Shown one piece after another: positions 7,101 to 13,584 of a DNA stretch of 17,898 nt. The DNA is from Candidatus Woesearchaeota archaeon CG07_land_8_20_14_0_80_44_23. Lineage in GTDB: Archaea > Nanobdellota > Nanobdellia > Woesearchaeales > 0-14-0-80-44-23. The stretch lies in the NCBI GenBank assembly GCA_002779235.1, contig PEXD01000045.1:1-17898 (forward strand). The letters are read 5' to 3'. Each line of letters opens with the position of its first letter. Position 1 is the first letter of the stretch. A program made the position numbers and the translations under genes. Below the pieces are notes generated by a model, which did no database searches, was not told the DNA's origin, and saw nothing but the letters and a program-made list of their open reading frames with translations.

Positions 7101-7745
7101 ATGCTTTGCGAAGGATGCAGGAAAAGGGAAGCAGAGGTTTCCTTCAGGTATTCAAGGAAACTCTGCAGGCTCTGCTTCTCAAAGGCGCTGGAAAGGCGCT
7201 GCAGGAATGACCTTGCCTATTCAGGGGCAATCGACAGGATAATCGGCGCAAGAGCAGTAGTCCTGCTTGACGACGGAACTCTTGAATCAGAGGCAGCAAG
7301 GATATTTCTCTCAAAAATAATAACCGACAAGAGGGTAAAATTCATAATAAGAAAGTGCAGAAAACCTGACTCCTCAATATTTGAAGACAGAGATGAGATT
7401 GACTTTGCAAAGAAAAAAAGCTCAAAGTGCATTGCAGTGCCCTGGAGCATAGAGAGGGAGGACGCGCTTTTCCTGGAATCGCAGATTAGCGGAAAGAAAA
7501 AAAGAATTGGCGCTGTCCAGAAAGAAAACGGAATCATTTTCATCAAGATATTCAGGAATGCAACAAGGAATGAAATGAGGGAGTATGCAAAGCGGCTTTC
7601 AAAGAGGAAGCTTTCGGGAGAAGAACGCAGCCCTGTTTACAGGATGACAGAGTCCCTGGAAAAAAAATATTCTGGAATAAAATTCTCAATTCTTTCGAGC
7701 GCCAACTTCCTCCAGAAGATTTCCGGAAAAAACAGGCAAGAGTAA
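7101..7745 (+). CDS. Degenerate TtuA/NcsA-like protein without a PP-loop
   Basis: The layout follows the archaeal tRNA 2-thiolation enzymes TtuA/NcsA (Ctu1 family). The N-terminal zinc module has C3-x2-C6 and C22-x2-C25 and the helix signature CFSKALERRCR. The C-terminus has the family's E-YAKRL and LEKKYSGIKFSIL (186-198). The ATP-binding PP-loop SGGKDS is missing: LDDGTLES (56-63) stands in its place. The catalytic/iron-sulfur Cys motif (CxxC in the middle) and the C-terminal zinc finger are also absent, and the middle is shortened (214 aa against roughly 300). It is therefore probably not a sulfur transferase, though it may retain tRNA or partner binding. A GTG at 7095 could also start; ATG 7101 has GGGAG 7 nt upstream. 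Confidence 0.7.
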   Translation: MLCEGCRKREAEVSFRYSRKLCRLCFSKALERRCRNDLAYSGAIDRIIGARAVVLLDDGTLESEAARIFLSKIITDKRVKFIIRKCRKPDSSIFEDRDEIDFAKKKSSKCIAVPWSIEREDALFLESQISGKKKRIGAVQKENGIIFIKIFRNATRNEMREYAKRLSKRKLSGEERSPVYRMTESLEKKYSGIKFSILSSANFLQKISGKNRQE

Positions 7746-7750
7746 ATAAA
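7742..7750 (+). promoter_or_regulatory. TATA-like box for the PLD gene
   Basis: GTAAATAAA overlaps the end of the TtuA-like gene and is centred about 27 nt upstream of the ATG at 7774, so the PLD gene may have its own leaderless message. Co-transcription with the upstream gene is also possible. Confidence 0.35.
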
Positions 7751-7773
7751 GGGATTTTTTCAGAAATAGATGC

Positions 7774-8775
7774 ATGGGAAGGATTCCCCTTATTGCAGTC
7801 ATAATAGGAGTTATTGCAATATACTGGGCAGCAGATTTCTGCTTGAACAACTGGACAACAGGCGCAGCTGTATTTGGCGGGGAAAACAGCAGCATAGATG
7901 TGTTTTTCTGCCCAAGGCAGGACTGCTGGGGTGAAATCCAGCAGTTAATAAACAGCTCAGGCAAGGTGGAATGCGCCTTCTATGCGGCAGACCCGTATAT
8001 AATCACATTGATATCAGGCAGACCTTCCCACAAGGCTGTGATAGATGATAACAATTATGGCAAGGTCATAAAAGGGATTGCTGCAGACAGTGGCATAATC
8101 CCTGTCTATTCAGAGGGGATAATGCACAACAAATTCTGCATCTTCGACAGCAGGATTGTAGTTACCGGCTCATACAACCCGACAAAGGCGGACTCTTTCA
8201 GGAACAACAACAATCTTGTCGTGATAAATTCAGCGGCGCTTGCAAGGAATTATGAGGAAAAGTTTCAGCAGCTTTTTGTGAGGGGGCATGAGAGATACTC
8301 TCCAAAAGCCGCACACATGCTGAAAATAAACGGAAGCTTGGTGGAGAACTACTTCTGCCCCGAAGATGAATGCAGCAAAAACGTGGTAAATAAAATAAAT
8401 TCAGCAAAATCCGAAATTTATTTTATGACCTTTAGTTTCACTGATGATTCTATTGGAGACGCGCTTGTAAGGAAAAATGCAGAAGGAGTCAGGGTATCAG
8501 GAATATTTGACTCCCAGCAGATTTCAAATTTTTCAGAATACAAAAAGCTTCTCGATGCGGGAATTGACGTTTCTCTTGACTCAAACAAGTATCTGATGCA
8601 CCACAAGGTCTTCATAATAGACAATGAAACAGTCATCACAGGCAGCTTCAACCCGAGTGCAAATGCGAACTACAGAAATGATGAAAACATTCTGATAATA
8701 AGCAGCCGAGAGATAGCAAGACAATATTTTTCTGAGTTTAATTACCTGAAAACTGGAAACAATACGCAGGATTAA
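7774..8775 (+). CDS. Exported phospholipase D-like protein, two HKD motifs
   Basis: This is a phosphodiesterase of the PLD superfamily, acting on phospholipids or nucleic acids. An N-terminal hydrophobic segment (4-22) is an uncleaved anchor or signal peptide, so the enzyme should act outside the membrane. Two complete HKD motifs are present: H118-x-K120-x4-D125 followed by GSYNPT, and H276-x-K278-x4-D283 followed by GSFNPS. One polypeptide therefore forms a full active site. Each half opens with a CPxxxC motif (CPRQDC 46-51, CPEDEC 195-200), unusual for the family and pointing to disulfides or an internal duplication. Close relatives include bacterial Nuc-type nucleases, so the substrate is open. 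The start at 7774 is supported by TATA spacing; the ATG at 7770 is out of frame. Confidence 0.88.
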   Translation: MGRIPLIAVIIGVIAIYWAADFCLNNWTTGAAVFGGENSSIDVFFCPRQDCWGEIQQLINSSGKVECAFYAADPYIITLISGRPSHKAVIDDNNYGKVIKGIAADSGIIPVYSEGIMHNKFCIFDSRIVVTGSYNPTKADSFRNNNNLVVINSAALARNYEEKFQQLFVRGHERYSPKAAHMLKINGSLVENYFCPEDECSKNVVNKINSAKSEIYFMTFSFTDDSIGDALVRKNAEGVRVSGIFDSQQISNFSEYKKLLDAGIDVSLDSNKYLMHHKVFIIDNETVITGSFNPSANANYRNDENILIISSREIARQYFSEFNYLKTGNNTQD

Positions 8776-8827
8776 TGCAACACTCTTGAATTTATTTTAC
8801 AGCAAAAAATAAGAGAGATACAACTCT

Positions 8828-8850
8828 GTCAGTAAGGAACTGACTTTTAA
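8828..8850 (+). terminator. Hairpin plus T-run after the PLD gene
   Basis: GTCAGT (8828-8833) and ACTGAC (8839-8844) form a 6-bp stem with a 5-nt loop, followed by TTTT. It lies between the ends of two convergent genes. Archaeal termination usually needs only the U-run, so the hairpin may be incidental. Confidence 0.3.
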
Positions 8851-8889
8851 ACGCTTAATAAGGTGATTTCATGGGATTGGAAGAAAAAA

Positions 8890-10386
8890 TCATTTGATTA
8901 CAACTGTGCTGAAGCCAACATTCTTCAGAAGTTCTATTGCCTCTGAAAGCTTTTCCCTGCTGCTGGAATATAATGTCATAAGCGGCTCTCCAACATTGAC
9001 TGACTCGTCAACATGCTTGTGCATGTAGATTCCTGCTGCCTTGTCCCTGGGGGTTCCTGCAAGCCGGCAGATTTGCGAGATGAGGGCGCTGTCAATATGG
9101 ACAATCCGCCCTGTGTTGTAGGCGCAGAATATGTAGGAGAATTTGCTGAGCTTGAGCTCCTCCTCTTTTGGAACCTTTCCGCCCTGAGCCTCAATTATCT
9201 GCCTGAACTTCTGCATTGCCCGCCCTGACTGGAGTATCTCCTTTGCCAGCGCGTAGCCCTGGCCCCGCTTGACCTTTTTCGACATCTCAAGCATCAGCCC
9301 CGCCATCTTAAGGGACTTCTCTCTTAAGTCAGTGGGCTGGCTTGTGCTGTTGCTCAGAATCCTGAGAACGTCCCTCATCTCAAGCACTGCCCCGAAGCCG
9401 TTTCCTATTGGCTGGGAGCCGTCGCTGAGCATGATTTCAAAATTTATGTTCAGGGCTTTCCCTATTTTTATGAACTGCTCCCGGAGGGCCTTTGCCTTTC
9501 CCATGCTCTCCATCTTCGAGCCCTTGCCTACAGGTATGTCTATGAGAATGTGCGTTGCAGAAACTGACTTCTTCTTTGCAATTATGCTCGCAAGAAGCTG
9601 GGACTGCGAGTCAATTCCAAGGGGGTATTCAAGGCGTATTATTTTGTCGTCGGCAGGTGCAAGCGAGACATCTCCGCCCCAGACAAGGCAGGCGCCCGTC
9701 TTCTTCACTATTTCCTTTATCTCGCTTATTCCGAAAGAAACAGGGGCTATCACCTCAATTGTGTCAGCTGTTCCTGCAGGGCTGGTTATGGCCCTTGAGC
9801 TGGTTTTGGGTATCACAAGCCCGGCCTCTGCGACAATAGGCACAACTATGGGAGTAGTCCTGTTGCCTGCAACCCCTCCTATGCAGTGAATGTCAAAAAC
9901 AGGCGGCTCAAACGCAATTGTATCTCCTGTTTCCACCATCGCCTTTGTCAGGCTGACAATTTCCTGAAATGTGAGCGGCTTTATGTAGCATGCTCCAATG
10001 AAATATGATATCTCGCTGTCTGAGAGCTTGTTTTCAACTATGTCGCTGACAATCTGCCTTATTTCAGAGTCAGAAAGAACTGCGCCGTCGAGCTTTTTCT
10101 TTATCATCATTACAGAATCCGGCTTTTTTTCAAGTGAAATTTCAATATAATCAGAGGGCTTGCACTTCAGCTTGGAGATTACTTCCTTGAAAAGCGCGAT
10201 TTTGCCAGAGGGGACAATCCTCTTGTTTGGACAGACATCAATTATGGCGACAGCCCGCTTCTGGCCTTTCCTAATGCTGATTCTGTCCCCGAAGTGGGCA
10301 TCAAGCTTCCTTGCGTCTGACTCGTTCATTATGGCAACAGGCGTGCTGCCTGAACTGATGTCCAGGTCTATTACCTTAAGCTTCAT
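8890..10386 (-). CDS. deoA: AMP phosphorylase
   Basis: This enzyme phosphorolyses AMP (and CMP/UMP in characterised archaeal relatives) to ribose 1,5-bisphosphate and free base. That step feeds a type III RuBisCO pathway in many archaea. The N-terminal beta domain (1-~86) is what separates archaeal AMP phosphorylases from bacterial thymidine phosphorylases. The phosphate- and nucleotide-binding core has CIGGVAGNRTTP (168-179) and KTSSRAITSPAGTADTIE (194-211), and the C-terminal segment has KHVDESVNVGEPLMTLYS. The length of 498 aa is typical. A GGTGA Shine-Dalgarno (10391-10395) precedes the ATG. The AI-2E permease gene ends 16 nt upstream on the same strand, so they are co-transcribed. Neither ribose-1,5-bisphosphate isomerase nor RuBisCO is in this window. 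Confidence 0.95.
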   Translation of the reverse strand: MKLKVIDLDISSGSTPVAIMNESDARKLDAHFGDRISIRKGQKRAVAIIDVCPNKRIVPSGKIALFKEVISKLKCKPSDYIEISLEKKPDSVMMIKKKLDGAVLSDSEIRQIVSDIVENKLSDSEISYFIGACYIKPLTFQEIVSLTKAMVETGDTIAFEPPVFDIHCIGGVAGNRTTPIVVPIVAEAGLVIPKTSSRAITSPAGTADTIEVIAPVSFGISEIKEIVKKTGACLVWGGDVSLAPADDKIIRLEYPLGIDSQSQLLASIIAKKKSVSATHILIDIPVGKGSKMESMGKAKALREQFIKIGKALNINFEIMLSDGSQPIGNGFGAVLEMRDVLRILSNSTSQPTDLREKSLKMAGLMLEMSKKVKRGQGYALAKEILQSGRAMQKFRQIIEAQGGKVPKEEELKLSKFSYIFCAYNTGRIVHIDSALISQICRLAGTPRDKAAGIYMHKHVDESVNVGEPLMTLYSSSREKLSEAIELLKNVGFSTVVIK

Positions 10387-10402
10387 CGTCTCACCGTCTT
10401 TC

Positions 10403-11494
10403 TCAGTTTGTTTCTTTATTAACCCCGGAATATTCTATGCGGTAAATTTCCAGGCAAGTGAAAAACAGGGCGAGTATGACCGGCCCCAAGATTATTCCCG
10501 CAAGCCCGAAAAAGGCTATTCCTCCGATAGTACCGAAAAGGATTATCAATGGATGAATTTTTGCCCTATCGCTGATTATTTTTGGCTTTAAGATATTATC
10601 AATTGTGCTTATTATGAAAAAGCCGTAGAGCAATATGAACACACCATTCATGAATATGCTCTTATCCCCTGAGCCGTAGCCCTTGATTATTTGAACCAAT
10701 GAAAGAGGAAACCAGACAGCCGGCGGGCCTATGAACGGGATGAGCGCTGCAACTGTAGTGAGAAAACCCCATAAAAGAGCGGACTTGACGCCCAGCAGGT
10801 AAAAACCCGCTGTTGCAATTAAGCCCTGAATAATCGCAACAATCACATTGCCATAAATCACTGCGTAAAGAGTGTTATTGAATTTTGAGATTATAACTTT
10901 CTTATGGCTTTCTTTTATCATGAATAAGCGCCATATGCTCTCTGATATGAGCGCATTGTCGCGGAGCAAAAAGAACAGCGTGAAGAAAACAATGAAAAGC
11001 TGGAATGCAATGCCTGGAAGTGACAACACAAAGGCAGCCGCGCTCTTTGCAAAGAAAGATGTCACCTCGGAAAACATCTGCATGAAGCTCTGCCTAAAGG
11101 GCTGGTTCTGCATGATTGAGCTAAGAGAGGAATAAATCCTGCACGCCATTCCCCTATCAGATGAGCAGCCCTCTCCCACAGAATTCTTGATGAGAAAATC
11201 CTGGACGGACAAATAAGAGCTGGAAATCTCACGTATGAAGTTATTCACGAAAAGTATGATTGGAACTGCGATAATTGCAAAGACAATTACTGTAACAATA
11301 AATGCAGCCACATTCTTGTTCTTAATCTTTGAGAGAAGCCATCTGTAAACAGGATAAAAAATATAGGAAAATATTAATGACAACAGGATTGATACAATAA
11401 ACGGCTTTATAAGAATAAATGACAGGACGGCGAGAGAAATAACAAAGATAGTGAAGATAAGCCTAGCACTATCAACACGCTCCCCTTTTTTCAT
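10403..11494 (-). CDS. AI-2E family (PerM/YdiK-like) membrane permease
   Basis: This is a multi-pass membrane protein of the AI-2E exporter family, which includes TqsA and some Na+/H+ antiporters; its substrate here is unknown. Hydrophobic helices start at about 12-30, 31-50 and 62-85. After a hydrophilic loop (~86-150) more helices follow, including the conserved FIGPPAVWFPLSL and the signature DNILKPKIISDRAKIHPLI then GGIAFFGLAGIILGP near the C-terminus. The open frame extends upstream through the tRNA-Val gene, so I place the start at ATG 11494 (MKKGERVDS), which has GAGGGAAG just upstream, giving 363 aa. It begins only 29 nt after tRNA-Val and ends 16 nt before the AMP phosphorylase gene. 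Confidence 0.9.
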   Translation of the reverse strand: MKKGERVDSARLIFTIFVISLAVLSFILIKPFIVSILLSLIFSYIFYPVYRWLLSKIKNKNVAAFIVTVIVFAIIAVPIILFVNNFIREISSSYLSVQDFLIKNSVGEGCSSDRGMACRIYSSLSSIMQNQPFRQSFMQMFSEVTSFFAKSAAAFVLSLPGIAFQLFIVFFTLFFLLRDNALISESIWRLFMIKESHKKVIISKFNNTLYAVIYGNVIVAIIQGLIATAGFYLLGVKSALLWGFLTTVAALIPFIGPPAVWFPLSLVQIIKGYGSGDKSIFMNGVFILLYGFFIISTIDNILKPKIISDRAKIHPLIILFGTIGGIAFFGLAGIILGPVILALFFTCLEIYRIEYSGVNKETN

Positions 11495-11515
11495 TAACTT
11501 CCCTCTTTTTTTACT

Positions 11516-11522
11516 AAAAAAA
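11516..11522 (-). terminator. Oligo-T tract after tRNA-Val
   Basis: Seven T on the minus strand lie directly after the tRNA-Val 3' end and before the permease start. It may end the tRNA transcript or allow partial read-through into the permease gene. Confidence 0.4.
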
Positions 11523-11523
11523 C

Positions 11524-11596
11524 TGGGCCCGCCCAGATTCGGACTGGGGACCTTCTGCACGTCAAGCAGACGTCATAGCCACTAGACCACGGGCCC
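11524..11596 (-). tRNA. tRNA-Val(GAC)
   Basis: The 73-nt cloverleaf has acceptor stem GGGCCCG/CGGGCCC, discriminator A, and D arm with GTC/GAC pairing. The anticodon stem is TCTGC/GCAGA with loop TTGACGT, giving anticodon GAC, and the T stem is CCCAG/CTGGG. CCA is not encoded. The T loop reads TCCGAAT, so position 55 is C where U (pseudouridine) is expected. A TTTAAATA promoter box lies about 28-33 nt upstream. Confidence 0.95.
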
Positions 11597-11623
11597 ATCT
11601 GTATTAAAAGACATAGAATCCTT

Positions 11624-11633
11624 ATTTAAATAT
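11624..11633. promoter_or_regulatory. TATA box upstream of tRNA-Val
   Basis: ATTTAAATAT reads nearly the same on both strands. On the minus strand it lies about 32 nt upstream of tRNA-Val. On the plus strand it would start a transcript near 11654, where no gene is evident. Confidence 0.45.
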
Positions 11634-11645
11634 TTCGGATTGGAG

Positions 11646-11655
11646 TAACTGGTTA
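11646..11655. promoter_or_regulatory. Near-palindrome TAACTGGTTA shared with 612-621
   Basis: TAACTGGTTA here is the exact reverse complement of TAACCAGTTA at 612-621. On the plus strand here and the minus strand there, it follows a TATA box by 10-13 nt. It may be an operator or part of a related RNA. Two occurrences are too few to be sure. Confidence 0.25.
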
Positions 11656-11698
11656 GAGCCTGCTCGCACTAGACACAACGGTGCAAAGACAGGATGGA

Positions 11699-12088
11699 TT
11701 ATGCGTCTTTTTCTTTCCTTACAAAAGCGGAAAACCATTTAAGAAATTTTTGGAAAAAGTTCCCGAATGCGCCGGAGTGCTCTGCAGCAAGAAGGGCGAA
11801 AAGCATGGTAAACATAAGCAAAAAAATTATGAGGATGAAATTTGCCTGGGCAGAAGGCGATGAAGAGTATATCACAAAGCCGGATATTGAGAATCTTGAG
11901 CCCATGAAGAAGAGAAATTCAACAGAAACAGTGACAAAAAGCACTGAAACAATTATGTCAAGAACCGCCACGCTAAAGTGCAGGGAGTGTTCTTGAGCAT
12001 GCTCAGAAATCGCTGGTTTAACATTATCTACAGCAAGATTATGTGCACTTTTAGCAATTTCTGACATGTCAAAAATCCTTTTTTCCAT
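11699..12088 (-). CDS. Small two-helix membrane protein, 129 aa
   Basis: I do not recognise a family. From the ATG at 12088 (MEKRIFDMSEIAKSAHNLAV) there is a hydrophilic, partly amphipathic N-terminal part (1-36). A transmembrane helix follows at about 38-62, then a short Ser-rich loop, a second helix at about 82-102 and an aromatic/basic C-terminus. A TTTAAA box (12118-12123) lies about 32 nt upstream of ATG 12088, which favours it over the in-frame start at 12106, too close to the box. MSEIAK at 12067 is another possible start. Two hydrophobic blocks of membrane length and clean codon structure support a real gene, but confidence is moderate without a family match. Confidence 0.55.
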   Translation of the reverse strand: MEKRIFDMSEIAKSAHNLAVDNVKPAISEHAQEHSLHFSVAVLDIIVSVLFVTVSVEFLFFMGSRFSISGFVIYSSSPSAQANFILIIFLLMFTMLFALLAAEHSGAFGNFFQKFLKWFSAFVRKEKDA

Positions 12089-12117
12089 GAAAACCAGAAA
12101 TAGCATTGCCCAACTGT

Positions 12118-12123
12118 TTTAAA
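12118..12123 (-). promoter_or_regulatory. TATA box for the small membrane protein gene
   Basis: TTTAAA sits in the short gap after tRNA-Thr, about 32 nt upstream of the chosen ATG at 12088. Confidence 0.4.
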
Positions 12124-12146
12124 TAGTTTGTGATTAGAAAAAGGAA

Positions 12147-12258
12147 AGCCTCTGGCGAGGATTGAACTCGCGACCTCCACCTTTCTGTCACTTCGTTCAG
12201 AGCAGTTAGCCCCGGCGAAATATACCAAGGTGGCGCTCTACCGCTGAGCTACAGAGGC
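12147..12258 (-). tRNA. tRNA-Thr(GGT) with a 40-nt intron
   Basis: The acceptor stem is GCCTCTG/CAGAGGC with discriminator U, as in other archaeal tRNA-Thr. The D arm has GCTC/GAGC, the anticodon stem is CCACC/GGTGG and the T arm is GCGAG/CTCGC with loop TTCAATC. The anticodon loop TTGGTA-A is split after position 37 by an intron at 12183-12222, giving exons of 36 nt each and a 72-nt mature tRNA. A bulge-helix-bulge can be drawn: bulges TA^T and AA^A, central strands TTGG and ACAG with one mismatch, and an inner 6-bp stem within the intron. CCA is not encoded. Confidence 0.92.
12183..12222 (-). other. Archaeal tRNA intron at position 37/38
   Basis: This 40-nt insertion lies between anticodon-loop nucleotides A37 and A38 of tRNA-Thr. 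Intron nucleotides 2-7 (ATTTCG) pair with 28-33 (CGAAGT) to form an internal stem. Its removal restores a 7-nt anticodon loop. Excision would need the archaeal splicing endonuclease; that gene is not in the window. Confidence 0.85.
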
Positions 12259-12282
12259 GCTATCAAATGGAATAATTCACTG

Positions 12283-12292
12283 TTTTTAAAAT
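12283..12292 (-). promoter_or_regulatory. TATA box for tRNA-Thr
   Basis: A TTTTAAAA-type box lies about 25-34 nt upstream of the tRNA-Thr 5' end on the minus strand. Confidence 0.4.
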
Positions 12293-12325
12293 AATCGGTT
12301 GAACCAAAAATGAATTGAAACTTAC

Positions 12326-12332
12326 AAAAAAA
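12326..12332 (-). terminator. Oligo-T terminator after tRNA-Leu
   Basis: Seven T on the minus strand begin 4 nt after the tRNA-Leu 3' end. This fits simple archaeal U-tract termination. Confidence 0.5.
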
Positions 12333-12336
12333 TAAC

Positions 12337-12422
12337 TGCGGGGGACGTGATTTGAACACGCGAACCCACTAAGGGACAGGATCTTAAGTCCTGCTCATTT
12401 GACCAGGCTTTGATACCCCCGC
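12337..12422 (-). tRNA. tRNA-Leu(TAA)
   Basis: This is an 86-nt class II tRNA. The acceptor is GCGGGGG/CCCCCGC with discriminator A, and the anticodon stem is CAGGA/TCCTG with loop CTTAAGA (anticodon TAA). The long variable arm pairs CCC with GGG, and the T arm is GCGTG/CACGT with loop TTCAAAT. The D stem is only TCA/TGA, so position 10 is U in place of the usual G. There is no intron and no encoded CCA. A TTTAAA box lies about 30 nt upstream. Confidence 0.95.
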
Positions 12423-12448
12423 ACCTCTCATAGATTTGAAGCCGCTTT

Positions 12449-12458
12449 TTAAATATTT
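12449..12458 (-). promoter_or_regulatory. TATA box for tRNA-Leu
   Basis: A minus-strand ATTTAAAAAG box lies about 27-36 nt upstream of the tRNA-Leu 5' end, immediately after the stop of the 168-aa gene. Confidence 0.45.
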
Positions 12459-12473
12459 TGATAAAAAAAAGAA

Positions 12474-12980
12474 TTATTTCCTGAACCTGTACATGTTGAG
12501 GAAGGACTTTATCATTGCCTCCATCTCCCTTGTATCGCTGGCAACCATCTCCTCAAAGTGCTCAGTGTAGTTCTTGTAGAAGAACTTGTCATAAACAGTT
12601 CTCATGAAAAAATAGAAGGGGGTCTGCTCCCACCTGCCTTCGTAGTCAGTCTCAAGGTATGAGTCAAATATGATTTCAATGCTGCCCTGATTGAGCTTTA
12701 CCTTGTGCTTGTCCCGCTCTATCTCAACCTCCTTTACATCGTGCATTGTTATCTGTATCCTTATAACGGACTTCGCATAGTCGCTCAGTTTCTTGTAGGG
12801 CATAATCTCTATGTCAATGAATTTTCCGGAGGGACTGACATGCTCCTCATTCTTTATCTCCCTCCTATCATATCCCTTGTCCTTAAACCACTCATTTATT
12901 GCGCTGTAAAGCTCCTTGACATCAAAGAGCCCTGAGTAGCTCATGGTCACATTCTGTATAATGGGCAATTTTTCCGCCAT
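12474..12980 (-). CDS. Conserved ~170-aa archaeal protein, paralogue B
   Basis: I do not know its function. It is clearly homologous to the adjacent upstream gene. Shared positions include a Y-x-G-[IL]-F-D-[IV] motif near residues 15-21, LY followed by W in the first helix, Y-[VA]-K before a beta segment, a DV-x-EV segment, ETDY near residue 112 and an Asn-Tyr pair toward the end. The order suggests an alpha/beta domain followed by C-terminal helices; no signal peptide, membrane helix or Cys cluster is seen. The start ATG at 12980 has a strong GGGAGGG Shine-Dalgarno right after the upstream stop, with only 12 nt between the genes, so the two are translated from one message. I have the impression that this family is common in DPANN genomes. 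Confidence 0.85.
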   Translation of the reverse strand: MAEKLPIIQNVTMSYSGLFDVKELYSAINEWFKDKGYDRREIKNEEHVSPSGKFIDIEIMPYKKLSDYAKSVIRIQITMHDVKEVEIERDKHKVKLNQGSIEIIFDSYLETDYEGRWEQTPFYFFMRTVYDKFFYKNYTEHFEEMVASDTREMEAMIKSFLNMYRFRK

Positions 12981-12992
12981 TTTAAGCCCTCC

Positions 12993-13511
12993 CTATGAAA
13001 GTCCTCCCACTGTTTCCATTCCAAGGAAGGATTTCACATCCTCATAAAAGCGAAGTATGTAATAGTAAAACGAGTCAATGTGCTTCACGTCAAGGTCCTG
13101 CCTTATAATATAGTTCTCAAAAAATTTCTTTGCCTTAACGAAAAATTTGTTTTTCTCCCAGTTTTTGTCCCCGTAGATGTCAGGGTAATCGGTTTCAACC
13201 TTGCCGCTGAATGTTATGACTACGCGCGCATCCTGCATCTTTCTTTTTGCGCCGTCCTTGATTACCTCAACATCGTTCACGCCGTAAAAGTAGAAGTGAA
13301 TTTCCATAATATACTTTACATAGGAGGTTATTCTCTTGTTTGCCTCCCAGTTGATTTCTATCTTAGGGGGCTTATGCTTGTATTTTGTCTCATAAAACTC
13401 AAAGCCCTCGTTTATGAGCCAGTGAGACATAAACTTGTAAAGCGCTCCTATGTCAAATATACCCTTATACTTCAATACTGTGGGAGGTATATTCTTGTTC
13501 TTGTCAAGCAT
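12993..13511 (-). CDS. Conserved ~170-aa archaeal protein, paralogue A
   Basis: This is the first gene of the tandem pair and the paralogue of the 168-aa downstream product (YKGIFDIGALY here, YSGLFDVKELY there; VETDY and LETDY). I prefer ATG 13511 (MLDKNKNIPPTV, 172 aa) over the in-frame TTG at 13517. A TTTATAAA box is centred 27 nt upstream of 13511 and there is no Shine-Dalgarno, so the message is probably leaderless. The protein is rich in aromatic residues (FYFYGV, FYYYILRFY), basic and soluble. No enzymatic motif is visible. Because both copies are kept side by side, a heterodimer is possible, but that is inference. Confidence 0.85.
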   Translation of the reverse strand: MLDKNKNIPPTVLKYKGIFDIGALYKFMSHWLINEGFEFYETKYKHKPPKIEINWEANKRITSYVKYIMEIHFYFYGVNDVEVIKDGAKRKMQDARVVITFSGKVETDYPDIYGDKNWEKNKFFVKAKKFFENYIIRQDLDVKHIDSFYYYILRFYEDVKSFLGMETVGGLS

Positions 13512-13534
13512 GTACAAATCCGAAAGAAATTGCG

Positions 13535-13542
13535 TTTATAAA
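13535..13542 (-). promoter_or_regulatory. TATA box for the tandem paralogue operon
   Basis: TTTATAAA is centred about 27 nt upstream of ATG 13511. It is the only promoter-like signal for the two-gene operon. Confidence 0.55.
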
Positions 13543-13584
13543 AGTTTCTCTTTAAAATGCTCAAAGTAAAAAGCAGGAAAATGC

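Noticed and set aside
8871..8897. Eight-codon frame (MGLEEKII) with a GGTGA before it and a TTTTAAA box upstream
   Set aside because: It is too short to support. It overlaps the end of the AMP phosphorylase gene and may be chance or a gene remnant.
11495..11560. Upstream extension of the AI-2E permease frame
   Set aside because: It would translate the 3' half of tRNA-Val. The ATG at 11494 with GAGGGAAG is the natural start.
12028..12228. 66-aa minus-strand frame over tRNA-Thr
   Set aside because: It is a translation of the tRNA and its intron, with the typical SSILARG peptide of tRNA T arms.
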